Below are positions 8,188 to 17,366 of a stretch of DNA of 64,000 nucleotides, one piece after another. Position numbers and translations under genes: made by a program. The notes under the pieces were generated by a model. It saw only the letters and a list, made by a program, of their open reading frames with translations, ran no database searches and was not told where the DNA came from. The first letter of the stretch is position 1. Each line of letters begins with the position of its first letter. Source of the DNA: Paenibacillus sp. V4I7 (GTDB taxonomy: Bacteria; Bacillota; Bacilli; Paenibacillales; NBRC-103111); NCBI RefSeq assembly GCF_030817275.1, contig NZ_JAUSZD010000002.1, positions 4,650,001 through 4,714,000 of the forward strand, in the 5' to 3' direction.

Positions 8188-10015
8188 CCTCATATAAAGG
8201 AATGAACCTAAATCCGTGGTCCACTCCCTTCGTGCGGTAATATCCGGGATTCCACCAGCCGTGGTTCCGCTCTCGGTCAGGAGCCAACATCGTTTCCAGA
8301 CGAGAAGGGTCCCCAGAAAGCACCCGCTCCTCACTGGTTAATCCCGCAAGCACGATCGGACCATCTAAGAACGCATAGGTGCCTGGCTCTCCAGGAAGAG
8401 GCTCAGCTGTTAGAGCCTTCGAGAGTTCGAGAGTAATCGTATCGCCACTAAGCCATTCTCGGGTGAGTCGGAAGAAGGACGATGCTTCTACTACTTTCTG
8501 CTCCGGTTCGATGCCATTCACTGAAATCTTTGGCCGGCCCTTCAGCCACCAAGGCATTCGCAGCTTCAATGTGAATGTAGTAGCTTGCTCAACCTTGACG
8601 GTAATTTTATAAATGAAACTATCAGGACGTTGAACCGGAATGGACGGAATGTTCACTTTCGTAATCGCGGTCATACCTTCAACGGACCAGTTGTTAAGCG
8701 GATAAATGCCGTGTTGTCCTTCCTGCTCCAAACGAATACTTATCGCATTGCCGCTGTGATCGCAGTGCAGCTCAGAGGGTAGCAATTGACAGATGGTGAT
8801 TCCGCTCTCTTCCTCCATGAAAATTTGCGACTCATAGGATGCGTTAGCCTGCATCAGCGTACCGTGACAGCACCAGAAATGCTGAGTCGGCGAGCCCCAT
8901 GTTTTTTTGCTGCCTGCCGCTGCGCCGAGGAAGTATGAAATCATGCCTGTATCCCCATGTTGATGAGCAAGTACGCCATTCATAAACCGACGTTCCCAAT
9001 AGTCGGCATAAATGGGATCACCAGTCCATCGGAGAAGCACATGAGCAAGCCGCATCATGTTGTAGTTGCAGCAGTGCTCCTGACCGACGCCGAGTCTGGC
9101 AGCCATTTCGTTTGCCGGCATCCATAGCTCGCCATTGTCACCTGCCCCTGTAGCGACATAACCGCGATTTGTAACGGCAATTGCCCAAAACGCTTCCACT
9201 ATTTTGCGATACCGTTCATCCCCTGTTACTTCCCAAGCCCGTGCAGCACCAAGAATTTCAGGAATTTGTGTATTCGCATGCTTGTTCGTCAGCACATCTT
9301 TTCCATCAATCAGTGCATCGAAAAATCGCCGCCGATCGTATCTTCGTATGAGCTCGAGATGCTTCTCATCGCCTGTGATACCGTACAGATCTGCCCATGC
9401 TTCCAGCATGCCTCCTGTCTCAAGATCAAGCAGCTCGTCCATCTGCTCCTGCGAGAATTGTCCCGTCCAGCGATAAAACCAGGCTGCGATGCCTGAAATC
9501 AGATGTACCGCATGCTCATTGTCCGTGATTGCATAGATTTCATATAATCCCATAAGCAGTTTATGAATCGTATAGTGAGGTGCCCATACGAATTTACCAC
9601 TAGCTATGCGCTCCATATATGTTTCTGGGAACGCAGCAAGCCACTCCCCTCCATTCGCTTCTTGACAGCGCTTCAATTCAGCTACGATATAATCAGCCTT
9701 TGCTTTCACTAATGGATCGCCAGTTTGCGCATAGATGCGCGCAGCTGCCGAAAGCCAGTGACCCATAATATGCCCTCGCAGCTCGCAGGTTGGCGATTCC
9801 CAACCCCAATGCCAATGCTCCGGACCATCCATGCTTGTGGTCGTAGCGCTAGTAGTGCCGCCGTTGCCGCTATAGCTCCACAGTCCCGCTTCCAGATAAA
9901 AACTACGGAGTAAATTCTCGTTGGTCAGGCTCATCATGTACTGTTTATTTAGTTCAAACCGCTTCTTGAGTGGACCCGGTAGCAATCGAACGTGTCCCGC
10001 CTGAAAATCTCTCAT
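8141..10015 (-). CDS. GH127-type (DUF1680) beta-L-arabinofuranosidase
   Basis: About 624 residues. The ATG at 10015 has AGAGG upstream; ATGs at 10036 and 10033 are possible but have a poorer site. Residues by the 10015 start: the zinc-site group is E313, C315 and C382/C383 (GQEHCC and FWCCHG), corresponding to the Glu-Cys-Cys-Cys zinc site of the bifidobacterial beta-L-arabinofuranosidase; E296 (GELW) fits the acid/base position. The alpha/alpha barrel is followed by beta-sandwich domains. There is no signal peptide. Expected action is release of beta-linked L-arabinofuranose from oligosaccharides (a DUF1680 family role; exact linkage inferred). It is monocistronic and divergent from an AraC gene at 10177, the likely regulator. 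Confidence 0.8.
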   Translation of the reverse strand: MRDFQAGHVRLLPGPLKKRFELNKQYMMSLTNENLLRSFYLEAGLWSYSGNGGTTSATTTSMDGPEHWHWGWESPTCELRGHIMGHWLSAAARIYAQTGDPLVKAKADYIVAELKRCQEANGGEWLAAFPETYMERIASGKFVWAPHYTIHKLLMGLYEIYAITDNEHAVHLISGIAAWFYRWTGQFSQEQMDELLDLETGGMLEAWADLYGITGDEKHLELIRRYDRRRFFDALIDGKDVLTNKHANTQIPEILGAARAWEVTGDERYRKIVEAFWAIAVTNRGYVATGAGDNGELWMPANEMAARLGVGQEHCCNYNMMRLAHVLLRWTGDPIYADYWERRFMNGVLAHQHGDTGMISYFLGAAAGSKKTWGSPTQHFWCCHGTLMQANASYESQIFMEEESGITICQLLPSELHCDHSGNAISIRLEQEGQHGIYPLNNWSVEGMTAITKVNIPSIPVQRPDSFIYKITVKVEQATTFTLKLRMPWWLKGRPKISVNGIEPEQKVVEASSFFRLTREWLSGDTITLELSKALTAEPLPGEPGTYAFLDGPIVLAGLTSEERVLSGDPSRLETMLAPDRERNHGWWNPGYYRTKGVDHGFRFIPLYEVKDESYSIYFPIQTS

Positions 10016-10176
10016 GACCGTCTTTCCTCTCATCATTTCTCATCCATTCCTTTTTTTTGTTTTCTTTTTCATTTTAAAGTTATGCTATACTACATTCCAT
10101 GCACTATATTTTGAATTTTCATATACTTTTTTTGTTATTTATTGAACAGCAAACATTCTGAGAGAGGATTCACTCT

Positions 10177-11037
10177 ATGGACAAGTTCGTTGATTTAACT
10201 GCAGACCGATTCCCGTTGATCCGGGATATTGGCTTGAACCGAACGGATACACGATATACCCATCCCGACCGTATGTTGGACTACCATGTATTTCTCTATG
10301 TCGCCAAAGGAGGTATGCAAGTCATCGAGGAAGGATCTTCCTATGTTGTAGGTGAACAAGAGTACTTATTCTTAAATAAAGGCTTACACCACTGGGGCTT
10401 ACCTGAGACGCTGGCGGGAACTTCCTGGTATTGGATTCATTTCGACACAGTCGCTGACGAACGAAAGGATTACAAAGACCATACCCCGCGTCCCGAGCTG
10501 GAGTATTACTATCCCGATCATTATCAATACCGCATCGTACTGCCCAAATTCGCTACAGCGCCCATAGGAACAGAGAAAAGACTGCATGCTATGATCCATG
10601 GAATGCTTGATCAGGGTGCTCACAAGATGACACGGGCAAGCTTGAACGTCTATCAATTCTTCCTCGAACTGCATGCGGCCGCTTCCAATCAGGACGGAAT
10701 CACCGAAGCTGCTCGTCGGACGACCGAACGAATCATGACCTATTTGGTGGCACATCTCGAGGAGCCTTTCGAAGCAGCCAGACTGCAAACATACTTGAAT
10801 ATGAATTACAGCTACATTTCTGCCTCATTCAAAAGAGCAACGGGCAAAAGCATCGTAGAGACTCATACGATGTTAAAGTTGAACAAGGCAATCGAGCTGA
10901 TGCGACTAAGCTCGTTGAACTTAGCGGAGATTAGTGAGCGGCTCGGGTATCAGAATCCTTTTTACTTTAGCAGGGTGTTCAAGAAAGTGTATGGCGAATC
11001 GCCTTCAGCGTACATGCGGCAATTCTACAAGTCTTAA
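10177..11037 (+). CDS. AraC-family transcriptional regulator
   Basis: 286 residues; the ATG is preceded by GAGAGGA. The N-terminal cupin sensor (HVFLYVAKGGMQVIEEG, later HHWG and WYWIHF) is followed by a C-terminal double HTH with LQTYLNMNYSYISASFKRA and AEISERLGYQNPFYFSRVF, the AraC signature. It is divergent from the GH127 gene (161-base gap with AT-rich sequence), so it is the likely arabinoside-responsive regulator of that gene. It ends at a bidirectional terminator. Confidence 0.87.
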   Translation: MDKFVDLTADRFPLIRDIGLNRTDTRYTHPDRMLDYHVFLYVAKGGMQVIEEGSSYVVGEQEYLFLNKGLHHWGLPETLAGTSWYWIHFDTVADERKDYKDHTPRPELEYYYPDHYQYRIVLPKFATAPIGTEKRLHAMIHGMLDQGAHKMTRASLNVYQFFLELHAAASNQDGITEAARRTTERIMTYLVAHLEEPFEAARLQTYLNMNYSYISASFKRATGKSIVETHTMLKLNKAIELMRLSSLNLAEISERLGYQNPFYFSRVFKKVYGESPSAYMRQFYKS

Positions 11038-11066
11038 ACCAAGGATTTGAAAAGCTGCATAATATC

Positions 11067-11110
11067 AAAAAGGGGCAGATCGAATTTAAACATTCGTCGC
11101 CCCCTTTTGT
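11067..11110. terminator. bidirectional rho-independent terminator
   Basis: An imperfect hairpin has arms AAAAGGGGC...GCCCCCTTTT, with an A-run on one side and a T-run on the other. It lies between the convergent AraC gene (ending 11037) and the GH88 gene (ending 11161), and serves both strands. Confidence 0.75.
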
Positions 11111-11160
11111 TGTTCATATCATCTTTATATCCATTTAAAACCGGTCCCTTGCCAGCTCGA

Positions 11161-12351
11161 TTACCAGTAGGGCTTCCAATCTTTCTCTATGCGAATTAAT
11201 GCTTCAAAATAGAAATAATCGCCCCAAATGTTGCACTCGTTGATGCCCATTCCGCGTGGCTTGTTGTACACGGCGTGAATCAACACGCCATTTGACTCTG
11301 GGTAATTCTTGGCCGTGTAGTTTTCGTGCAGTGATTTCAGGATATGCAGTGCCGCATTCTCGTAGACGTTCTTCGACGGGTCTAGAAGCGGCAATTGTTT
11401 GGAGAGTTCGAGCAAACCGCATGCGGCAATCGCAGCCGCTGAGCTATCTCGCTCCTGTTCTTTGCCTTCCAAGAAGATCAAATCCCAGTAACAAATAAGA
11501 TCGTCCGGCAGACGGTTAAGAAAATAGTTTGACAGCTTCTTAGTCAATTCGAGCAGTTCTGTATCACCCGTATATAAATAGCTGAGCGGGAAGCCGCTGA
11601 TTCCCCAGGCTTGACCACGCGACCAGCATGTATCGTCGGCATAGCCTTGATGAGTTCTTCCGAATCTCGGCAATCCGGTTTTCACGTCCATATAATAAGT
11701 ATGGTACGTTGATGCATCGTCTCTGACAATATAAGCAGCTGCCTGCTTGACGTGACTTCTCGCTGCTTCGGCGTACCTCGGTTCGCCCGACACTTCAGTC
11801 GCCCAGTACAGAAGCGGTAGATTCAAGTTGCAGTCAATAATCATTCTGCCCTGCTGTTCGGGGTCGCTGAGTTCTCCCCAAGCCTGCACGATGCCTGCTT
11901 TATCAAAGTAGCGTTCCATTAATAAATCCGCTGCGAGCAAAGCTGTCTGCTTAGCCTCTTCATTGCCGGTTAGCTTATAAGCGGCGACACAAGACAGGGA
12001 ATACAGAAAACCAATATCATGCGTATTCGTTTCGATCCGTTTCTGCACGCGTTCCTTGTAGCCATGAAGTTGGCTTTCCGCGACATGGCGGTATTTGTCA
12101 TCCCCGGTATACTCGTAAGCAAGCCAAAGCATACCTGTCCAGAAGCTCGAAGTCCACTCCACATTGTCAATGCCCGGATAAATAAGATTTTCGCTTGCAG
12201 GCGCCGGAAATTGATGCGTGAATGCTTCCAGATTACGATCGATTTGCTTAAGGATAAAACCAATGGCTTCCTCTGCAAATGTTGAATCTATGACTGGCGG
12301 TTGTCCAAACTGCTCCAGACGGCACAATGGTTCCAAATTAATCGCATGCAC
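11161..12351 (-). CDS. GH88 unsaturated glucuronyl hydrolase, second copy
   Basis: 396 residues from a GTG at 12351; the upstream site (AAGAGTGAT) is weak, so a slightly later start is possible. Catalytic aspartates D112 (THDIGF) and D173 (IIDCNLN) are exactly 61 apart, as in the characterised family member. WTGMLW and WSRGQAWGISGF are also typical. The protein is only moderately like the GH88 at 6044, so the two may act on different penultimate sugars. It is the last gene of the operon GH31, GH43, hydrolase, GH88 and ends at the shared terminator. Cytoplasmic. Confidence 0.87.
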   Translation of the reverse strand: MHAINLEPLCRLEQFGQPPVIDSTFAEEAIGFILKQIDRNLEAFTHQFPAPASENLIYPGIDNVEWTSSFWTGMLWLAYEYTGDDKYRHVAESQLHGYKERVQKRIETNTHDIGFLYSLSCVAAYKLTGNEEAKQTALLAADLLMERYFDKAGIVQAWGELSDPEQQGRMIIDCNLNLPLLYWATEVSGEPRYAEAARSHVKQAAAYIVRDDASTYHTYYMDVKTGLPRFGRTHQGYADDTCWSRGQAWGISGFPLSYLYTGDTELLELTKKLSNYFLNRLPDDLICYWDLIFLEGKEQERDSSAAAIAACGLLELSKQLPLLDPSKNVYENAALHILKSLHENYTAKNYPESNGVLIHAVYNKPRGMGINECNIWGDYFYFEALIRIEKDWKPYW

Positions 12352-12394
12352 AGGTTATCACTCTTTCTTTTCATTGTAGATTATCTTCATATTC

Positions 12395-13249
12395 TCACTG
12401 TTCCTGTTCTTCAAAAAAAAGCTCCAGCACGTTCGTAAAAACTTCCGGCCGCTCCATATTGGAAAAATGACCTGCATCTGCGATATCCGCTCTGCGAGCG
12501 GATCGCACAAGATCGAGCAGCTTTTCCGACGAACGGATGCTGCCCTCCGAGTCGTCCCCCCCAATGATGACAAGAATGGGCTTTTCCACACCGTGTGCGC
12601 GAAAGCCGCGTGCGAGATCAGAACCGATCAGGCACTTAGGTTCTCGATGCCTTAGCGTCCATGCAGACCAGTCGCCAATCATTCTCCATAGCTGGCCACG
12701 GATTTCATCCTTGTACTTCCCGCAGCTGTCCATCAGATTAATGAACCATTCGTCTACATTCTCTTGGATCACCGGGTCGTTACGCCCTAGTCTTGACGAT
12801 TGGGATTCGTGAGCAGAATCTGCATCCTGAAACAGTTCATTGTTTACAGACTCATCTTCCTCATTCGCATAGATGGCTCCGCTCGCAACGGAGACAGTCA
12901 TCACATGATCCGGATGTAGATACAGAAAGTCCAGTGCTACAAAGGCCCCCAAGGATAAACCAACGATATGTGCTTGCTTAATGCCCAGATGATTTATTGC
13001 TTTGTACAGATCCTCGGCATGCAAATAATCTTCTCCCTCTTGCGGCATATCGGAAAGGCCGTAGCCTCTTAAGTCATAACGAAGTACCTGATACTGGGTA
13101 GCTAAACTCGCAAACTGAGCGTCCCACATTCTACGATCTACGGAATGACCGTGAAGCAGGACGACAGCTGGTCCTGATCCGGAGACTTCGTAGTAGAGCT
13201 CTTTTCCACCGATGTCAAGACGCCCTGAATGGATTTGAAGATTGTCCAT
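12395..13249 (-). CDS. alpha/beta-fold hydrolase (abhydrolase_1)
   Basis: 284 residues from the ATG at 13249, preceded by AAAGGAATAGGA. An earlier ATG at 13273 overlaps the stop of the GH43 gene by four bases (ATGA), so translational coupling from there is possible. Seen motifs are the oxyanion LLHGHS, the nucleophile elbow GLSLG, a GGDD acid region and the histidine in DAGHFSNME, a full triad. The class covers esterases and lactonases acting on small esters. Placed between GH43 and GH88 in one operon, it probably removes an ester group from an oligosaccharide or handles a sugar lactone; the substrate is not recognisable. Confidence 0.65.
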   Translation of the reverse strand: MDNLQIHSGRLDIGGKELYYEVSGSGPAVVLLHGHSVDRRMWDAQFASLATQYQVLRYDLRGYGLSDMPQEGEDYLHAEDLYKAINHLGIKQAHIVGLSLGAFVALDFLYLHPDHVMTVSVASGAIYANEEDESVNNELFQDADSAHESQSSRLGRNDPVIQENVDEWFINLMDSCGKYKDEIRGQLWRMIGDWSAWTLRHREPKCLIGSDLARGFRAHGVEKPILVIIGGDDSEGSIRSSEKLLDLVRSARRADIADAGHFSNMERPEVFTNVLELFFEEQEQ

Positions 13250-13269
13250 GTTAATCCTATTCCTTTCGG

Positions 13270-14871
13270 TCATACCCGTTCACGGTAAGTAAAATAATCG
13301 AAATCGGCATGATGTCCGCCGCCGCTCATATCCTGTGCACATACGCCGACCATTGCACCTGTAAAGCCTAGCTTTCCACCGTATTCGTCGGAAAGGACGC
13401 CGAAATCGAGCGCAGGCCCGATGGTAGACCAATTGCTTCCGTCTGCGCTGACGGCAAACTGAAGCTTCCCGTGCTCAATCGTCACTCGCAAATAGCAGCG
13501 TTCCCAGCCATCAGCAATAACGACGCTATCCAGAAGCTCTTCGTATTTACCCCCGACACTTTTGGCGACGCCGATATGTTTGCCCCAGTGTTCATCATGA
13601 CTGATGCGCAGATAGTAATAATCCTGTTCGTCATAGTAGCAAACGAGACCGGCCATATGAAAAAACGATTGCGGATCGAACTCGACACATGTTTCCGCTT
13701 CGAACTCAAAGTGCTGCACACGACGCGCCACCATACTTTGTTTGTGCCAGGAATTCAGAGACTCCCTGCCGCGTAAGCGAAGATAGCCCGGACGCTTCTG
13801 CAAAGAGAGCCAGCTTTCATCAGCCGGCGTTCGGAGCGTGCTGAAATGAATATTCAGCTGAGGAGCATCGAAATCGTCCCTCTCCGGTAAAGGTGCGAAC
13901 GGATGCGGCTCCAACTCAGGAGCTTTAACTTCCAGTGAAGGTAATCGGGTGCCGTTATCAAGACGGGGCCATCCATCTTCCGTCCATACGATCCGCTGGA
14001 TCAATGTTTCGCGTCCGAGCGGGTTCAAACGTCTTCCATCAGGCAATACACGTATCCCCAGATGGGAGATATACCATTCTCCGTTCTGTGTCTCTACGAA
14101 GGCCGCATGGCCTGCATTTTGCACCGGATGTTCATGATCATAAGCCGTCGTCATCATCGGATTATCCGGAGCTGTTTCGTACGGTCCTTCGATATTACGG
14201 GAACGGGCGACAGTAACTGCGTGGTTGCATCCAGTACCACCTTCAGCAGTTATCAAATAATAGTAACCGTCCTTCTTGAACATACTTGGACCCTCGGTGA
14301 CGCCAATTTCGGTTCCTCGATAAATGACCGACTCCTCTCCAACCAGCCTGCCCTCGGCATGATTGTATTCCTGCATCAAAATACCGCTAAAGCGCGGACG
14401 GCCTGTCCGAAAATCCCACCGCATCTGCATCAGCCATTTGCGTCCATCGTCATCGTGGAAAAATGCCGGATCGAATCCTTTGGCGTTCAGATAGATCGGC
14501 TCTGACCATGGACCCATGATATTATCAGCCGTAATCAAATAATTGTGCAAGTCTTTAAAAACGCCCTTGCGCCCCACTACATTCGTATATAGTAGATAGA
14601 ACGTACCGTTATCGTAAGTCAGATTCGGCGCCCAAATACCGCCGGAGCTCGGCACTCCGAGTAGTTCAAGCTGACCGGCCTTTGATAGAGGATGGGTTAG
14701 CAGCTGCCAATGGACCATATCTCGCGAATGATAGATCGCAACCCCCGGAAACCACTCGAACGTCGATGTCGCAATGTAATAGTCATCACCGACCCGCAGC
14801 ATCCATGGGTCTGGGTTAAATCCCGGCAGCACGGGATTCGTAATTTTCAACTTTGCTTCTGATTTTGTCAT
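13270..14871 (-). CDS. GH43 beta-xylosidase-type (XynB-like) glycosidase
   Basis: 533 residues; the ATG follows AGGAGGAACAAAA. The N-terminal five-bladed propeller has the three GH43 acids: D21 (FNPDPW, base), D134 (GFDPAFF, pKa modulator) and E193 (VTEGPS, acid). TSTFEWFPG is characteristic of beta-xylosidase/arabinofuranosidase subfamilies. The C-terminal ~200 residues form the concanavalin-like beta-xylosidase C-domain. Its length is usual for the family, and there is no signal peptide. It lies downstream of GH31 (52-base gap) and upstream of the hydrolase. Function: release of terminal xylose or arabinose from imported oligosaccharides; which pentose is inferred. Confidence 0.85.
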   Translation of the reverse strand: MTKSEAKLKITNPVLPGFNPDPWMLRVGDDYYIATSTFEWFPGVAIYHSRDMVHWQLLTHPLSKAGQLELLGVPSSGGIWAPNLTYDNGTFYLLYTNVVGRKGVFKDLHNYLITADNIMGPWSEPIYLNAKGFDPAFFHDDDGRKWLMQMRWDFRTGRPRFSGILMQEYNHAEGRLVGEESVIYRGTEIGVTEGPSMFKKDGYYYLITAEGGTGCNHAVTVARSRNIEGPYETAPDNPMMTTAYDHEHPVQNAGHAAFVETQNGEWYISHLGIRVLPDGRRLNPLGRETLIQRIVWTEDGWPRLDNGTRLPSLEVKAPELEPHPFAPLPERDDFDAPQLNIHFSTLRTPADESWLSLQKRPGYLRLRGRESLNSWHKQSMVARRVQHFEFEAETCVEFDPQSFFHMAGLVCYYDEQDYYYLRISHDEHWGKHIGVAKSVGGKYEELLDSVVIADGWERCYLRVTIEHGKLQFAVSADGSNWSTIGPALDFGVLSDEYGGKLGFTGAMVGVCAQDMSGGGHHADFDYFTYRERV

Positions 14872-14922
14872 TTTTGTTCCTCCTGCTATTCTTTTTACAT
14901 ATATGTCGTTTTGTTCTTCAAC

Positions 14923-16989
14923 TTAAACGGATTCCCAGCCGGTTATATGATATCGTTTGCCCTTATAGTTGCCTATGCGTTCAACATCAACACCTTCGTT
15001 CCAAGTCAGCTTCACCCAATTAAAGCTGCCTTCACGGTATTCGAATGTTGTTCCGTCATCCTCATAAAGGAAGCAATCTGACGGTCTGTCTCCATAAGCT
15101 CTAACGGTGATGTCGAAGGTGGCATCATCTGAAATATATGGCAAAGGTTTAGCAAGCGGTAGAAGTGTACCATCCTTCACGAAGACCGGAATACGTTCCA
15201 AGCCTGGCGCAAAGGTGTAGGCTTGTCCGCCTTCGAAGGCCTCATTTGTCCAGAAACACCGCCAGCGGCCTTTCGGCAGATACACGTCGCGCTCTGATGT
15301 ACCTGTTATGATTGGCGCCACAAGGATAGAATCTCCCATCATGTAGGCATCGTCGATTTCGTACGTATTTGGGTCATCCGGGTAATCCATGACAAGCGCC
15401 CGAAAAGGCGGCAACCCTTTTATACTATATTTCGCATAGCTTGTGTATAGGTAAGGAATCAATGTCATACGTATTTCGAACAATGTGCGGCAAATGTCTC
15501 GAATATCTTCATAGTTATCGAGGAATTCACCACGTATGTTTTTGTCACGTTCCACTTGCATCCATGGCGGATTCGGAATTCTCCAGCAGTTGAGCAGAGC
15601 CATTGGAGAGAAGACTGCCGTTTGAATCCTGCGGATCAAATCTTCGGGGGATTCCGCTTGACGGACTTCGGGCGACCAGAGAAGCCCGGAGAATCCGGAG
15701 TTCACGACACCGCGTATAAACACCTTGTGATTGTATAGATCGCTGTAAAGCACAAAGGGAAACGGCGAAGCAAGAGATCCGGAGGATCGGACTTGAGACA
15801 GCGTCCTTCGGCCATGCGCTTCGAAAGGAGCCTGTATGGCGGATTGATACAGCGTTCCCAGTTGGTTGTGCATCTGCTCCCCGTCCATCCCTGAGGGGAA
15901 TTGCGCTATATCCGGGAAGGACCAATTCGAATGCACAAAGTCGGAGCTGTCACATTCATCTAATTTAAATCCGGATATCCCTTTTTCTACAAACTCCTTC
16001 AAATGATGCTTGGCGAAGATGTCTCTGGCTTCCTTTACGGACAGGTCAGGGACAAGTCCTTCCCAAACCTCGTAATCACCGGAATAAGGCATCAATTCTT
16101 CGTACATGGGGGAAGTCGGATGCACAAAGAGATGCTCCCAGAGGTTGACCCGGTAACTCATACCGTATAATTCATCGAGCATCCCTTCATGGCCCGGGAA
16201 ACGGCTTTCATCCCATACAAAAGAGCAAGAATATGCCTTCGTTTGCCAACCGGGCTCAAACCCAAATACGTCGACCGGCATCTTATCGTCCCGAAAGCCC
16301 TTGGCAAGCCGCATGACATCCTCACGTGAGGCTGCACTGTAAGCCCGGTACCACATCCCGAGACCCCACATAGGAGGTAGAACGCCTCCTCCAGAAAACA
16401 GATTATATCGCTGTACGGCAGTCACCATGTCCGGACCTTCAAACAAATATACATCAATACCTTCCGCTGACGGAATATCGACAACAACCGATCGATCCCC
16501 CTCTGTAGACTGGTAGCCGTACAATTCTATTTCAGAGGTTCCGATTTCCTTCTGTTCGAATTTCTTGTTCTCCGAAGCTCCTTTACGCAAATTAGTCCCG
16601 CAATAGAAAGTTGCGTAGCGCGAAGTGTCAATAAAGACGCCATATCCTGCGGTTGTTACATAAAACGGTACAGGTGCATGACTATCTCCTGTATCGGCCA
16701 CGGGATCGCTGTTGACGCGAATCACTTTCTTTCTGCCTGTATGATCCACACGGTGCAGCTGCAGTCCGAAACCATAAATATGTTCATCGGCTTTCAGAGG
16801 AAGTTCAAGATAAATCCCTCTTGCCGATTGCTTTATCACGATGTCACTAAGTGAGAAGGGGGAAACTCCTTGGCAATCGAGCTTCCCGAGTTCTTCCGTT
16901 TTCACTTCCGTTTCACGATGATTAACCGGAGTGTGGGCTTCGGGCTGTCCGAAACGCACTCTCCATATGCCGTTTGCTATTTTGTCCAT
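14923..16989 (-). CDS. GH31 alpha-glycosidase (alpha-xylosidase-like)
   Basis: 688 residues; ATG preceded by GAAGG. The beta-sandwich N-domain (about 1-190) is followed by a TIM barrel with the GH31 nucleophile D344 in GFKLDECDSS. D417 in VLYSDLYN is the likely acid/base. C-terminal beta-domains complete the usual family layout. The acid/base neighbourhood differs from the classical GDN of alpha-glucosidases, so the sugar could be xylose, galactose or glucose. It is the first gene of the operon with GH43, hydrolase and GH88, and divergent from a broken AraC gene. Cytoplasmic. Confidence 0.8.
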   Translation of the reverse strand: MDKIANGIWRVRFGQPEAHTPVNHRETEVKTEELGKLDCQGVSPFSLSDIVIKQSARGIYLELPLKADEHIYGFGLQLHRVDHTGRKKVIRVNSDPVADTGDSHAPVPFYVTTAGYGVFIDTSRYATFYCGTNLRKGASENKKFEQKEIGTSEIELYGYQSTEGDRSVVVDIPSAEGIDVYLFEGPDMVTAVQRYNLFSGGGVLPPMWGLGMWYRAYSAASREDVMRLAKGFRDDKMPVDVFGFEPGWQTKAYSCSFVWDESRFPGHEGMLDELYGMSYRVNLWEHLFVHPTSPMYEELMPYSGDYEVWEGLVPDLSVKEARDIFAKHHLKEFVEKGISGFKLDECDSSDFVHSNWSFPDIAQFPSGMDGEQMHNQLGTLYQSAIQAPFEAHGRRTLSQVRSSGSLASPFPFVLYSDLYNHKVFIRGVVNSGFSGLLWSPEVRQAESPEDLIRRIQTAVFSPMALLNCWRIPNPPWMQVERDKNIRGEFLDNYEDIRDICRTLFEIRMTLIPYLYTSYAKYSIKGLPPFRALVMDYPDDPNTYEIDDAYMMGDSILVAPIITGTSERDVYLPKGRWRCFWTNEAFEGGQAYTFAPGLERIPVFVKDGTLLPLAKPLPYISDDATFDITVRAYGDRPSDCFLYEDDGTTFEYREGSFNWVKLTWNEGVDVERIGNYKGKRYHITGWESV

Positions 16990-17139
16990 CGTTAACCTTC
17001 TTTCTGTGTTTTGCCCAGAAACGAGCCAATAATTTCATCAACATCAAACGATATTTGTTCTGATTATATCCCTTCGACCATCGAAAAAGTTATAATAAAA
17101 TATGAGAAAATGTTTGAATCTTATCCACTTTGGGGAATT

Positions 17140-17316
17140 ATGAACCTGCAGTCGAACCCGTTTATTTTGAACCATGATTTTAAAGGATATTATCACTGGC
17201 ATCAGTGCTGCGAGATACTTTTTGTTCACGAAGGGCAAGGAACCGGCGTTGTTAATCAGCAGACGCACGACATTCGGAGGTATGTTTTTTTTCTTTCATC
17301 CCTATCAATTACAAAA
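17140..17316 (+). pseudogene. truncated, frameshifted AraC-family regulator
   Basis: From the ATG at 17140 the reading matches the cupin domain of the AraC protein at 7273: FKGYYHWHQCCE and FVHEGQG are shared, then QTHDIRR. Straight after IRR, at about 17280, the frame is lost; one frame over, MFFFFHPYQL continues the match to the paralogue. Homology then stops and the DNA becomes a terminator hairpin. The HTH half is missing, so no working regulator is made. It sits divergent from the GH31 operon, the same layout as the intact gene beside GH88. The promoter block at 17085 also resembles that of the intact copy. Confidence 0.8.
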
Positions 17317-17358
17317 GAACCTCCAATTCCACTAGAATGAAGTGGAGATGGAGGTTCT
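17316..17358. terminator. rho-independent terminator
   Basis: A hairpin has 18-base arms (AGAACCTCCA...TGGAGGTTCT, two mismatches) and a seven-base loop, with A-rich and T-rich flanks. It lies just below the stop of the secreted lyase gene at 17367 and abuts the AraC remnant, so it ends the minus-strand transcript and could stop any transcript from the remnant. Confidence 0.8.
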
Positions 17359-17366
17359 CTTTCTTC

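Noticed and set aside
12467..12981. plus-strand open frames over the alpha/beta hydrolase
   Set aside because: Antisense shadows; the minus-strand frame has a full catalytic triad.
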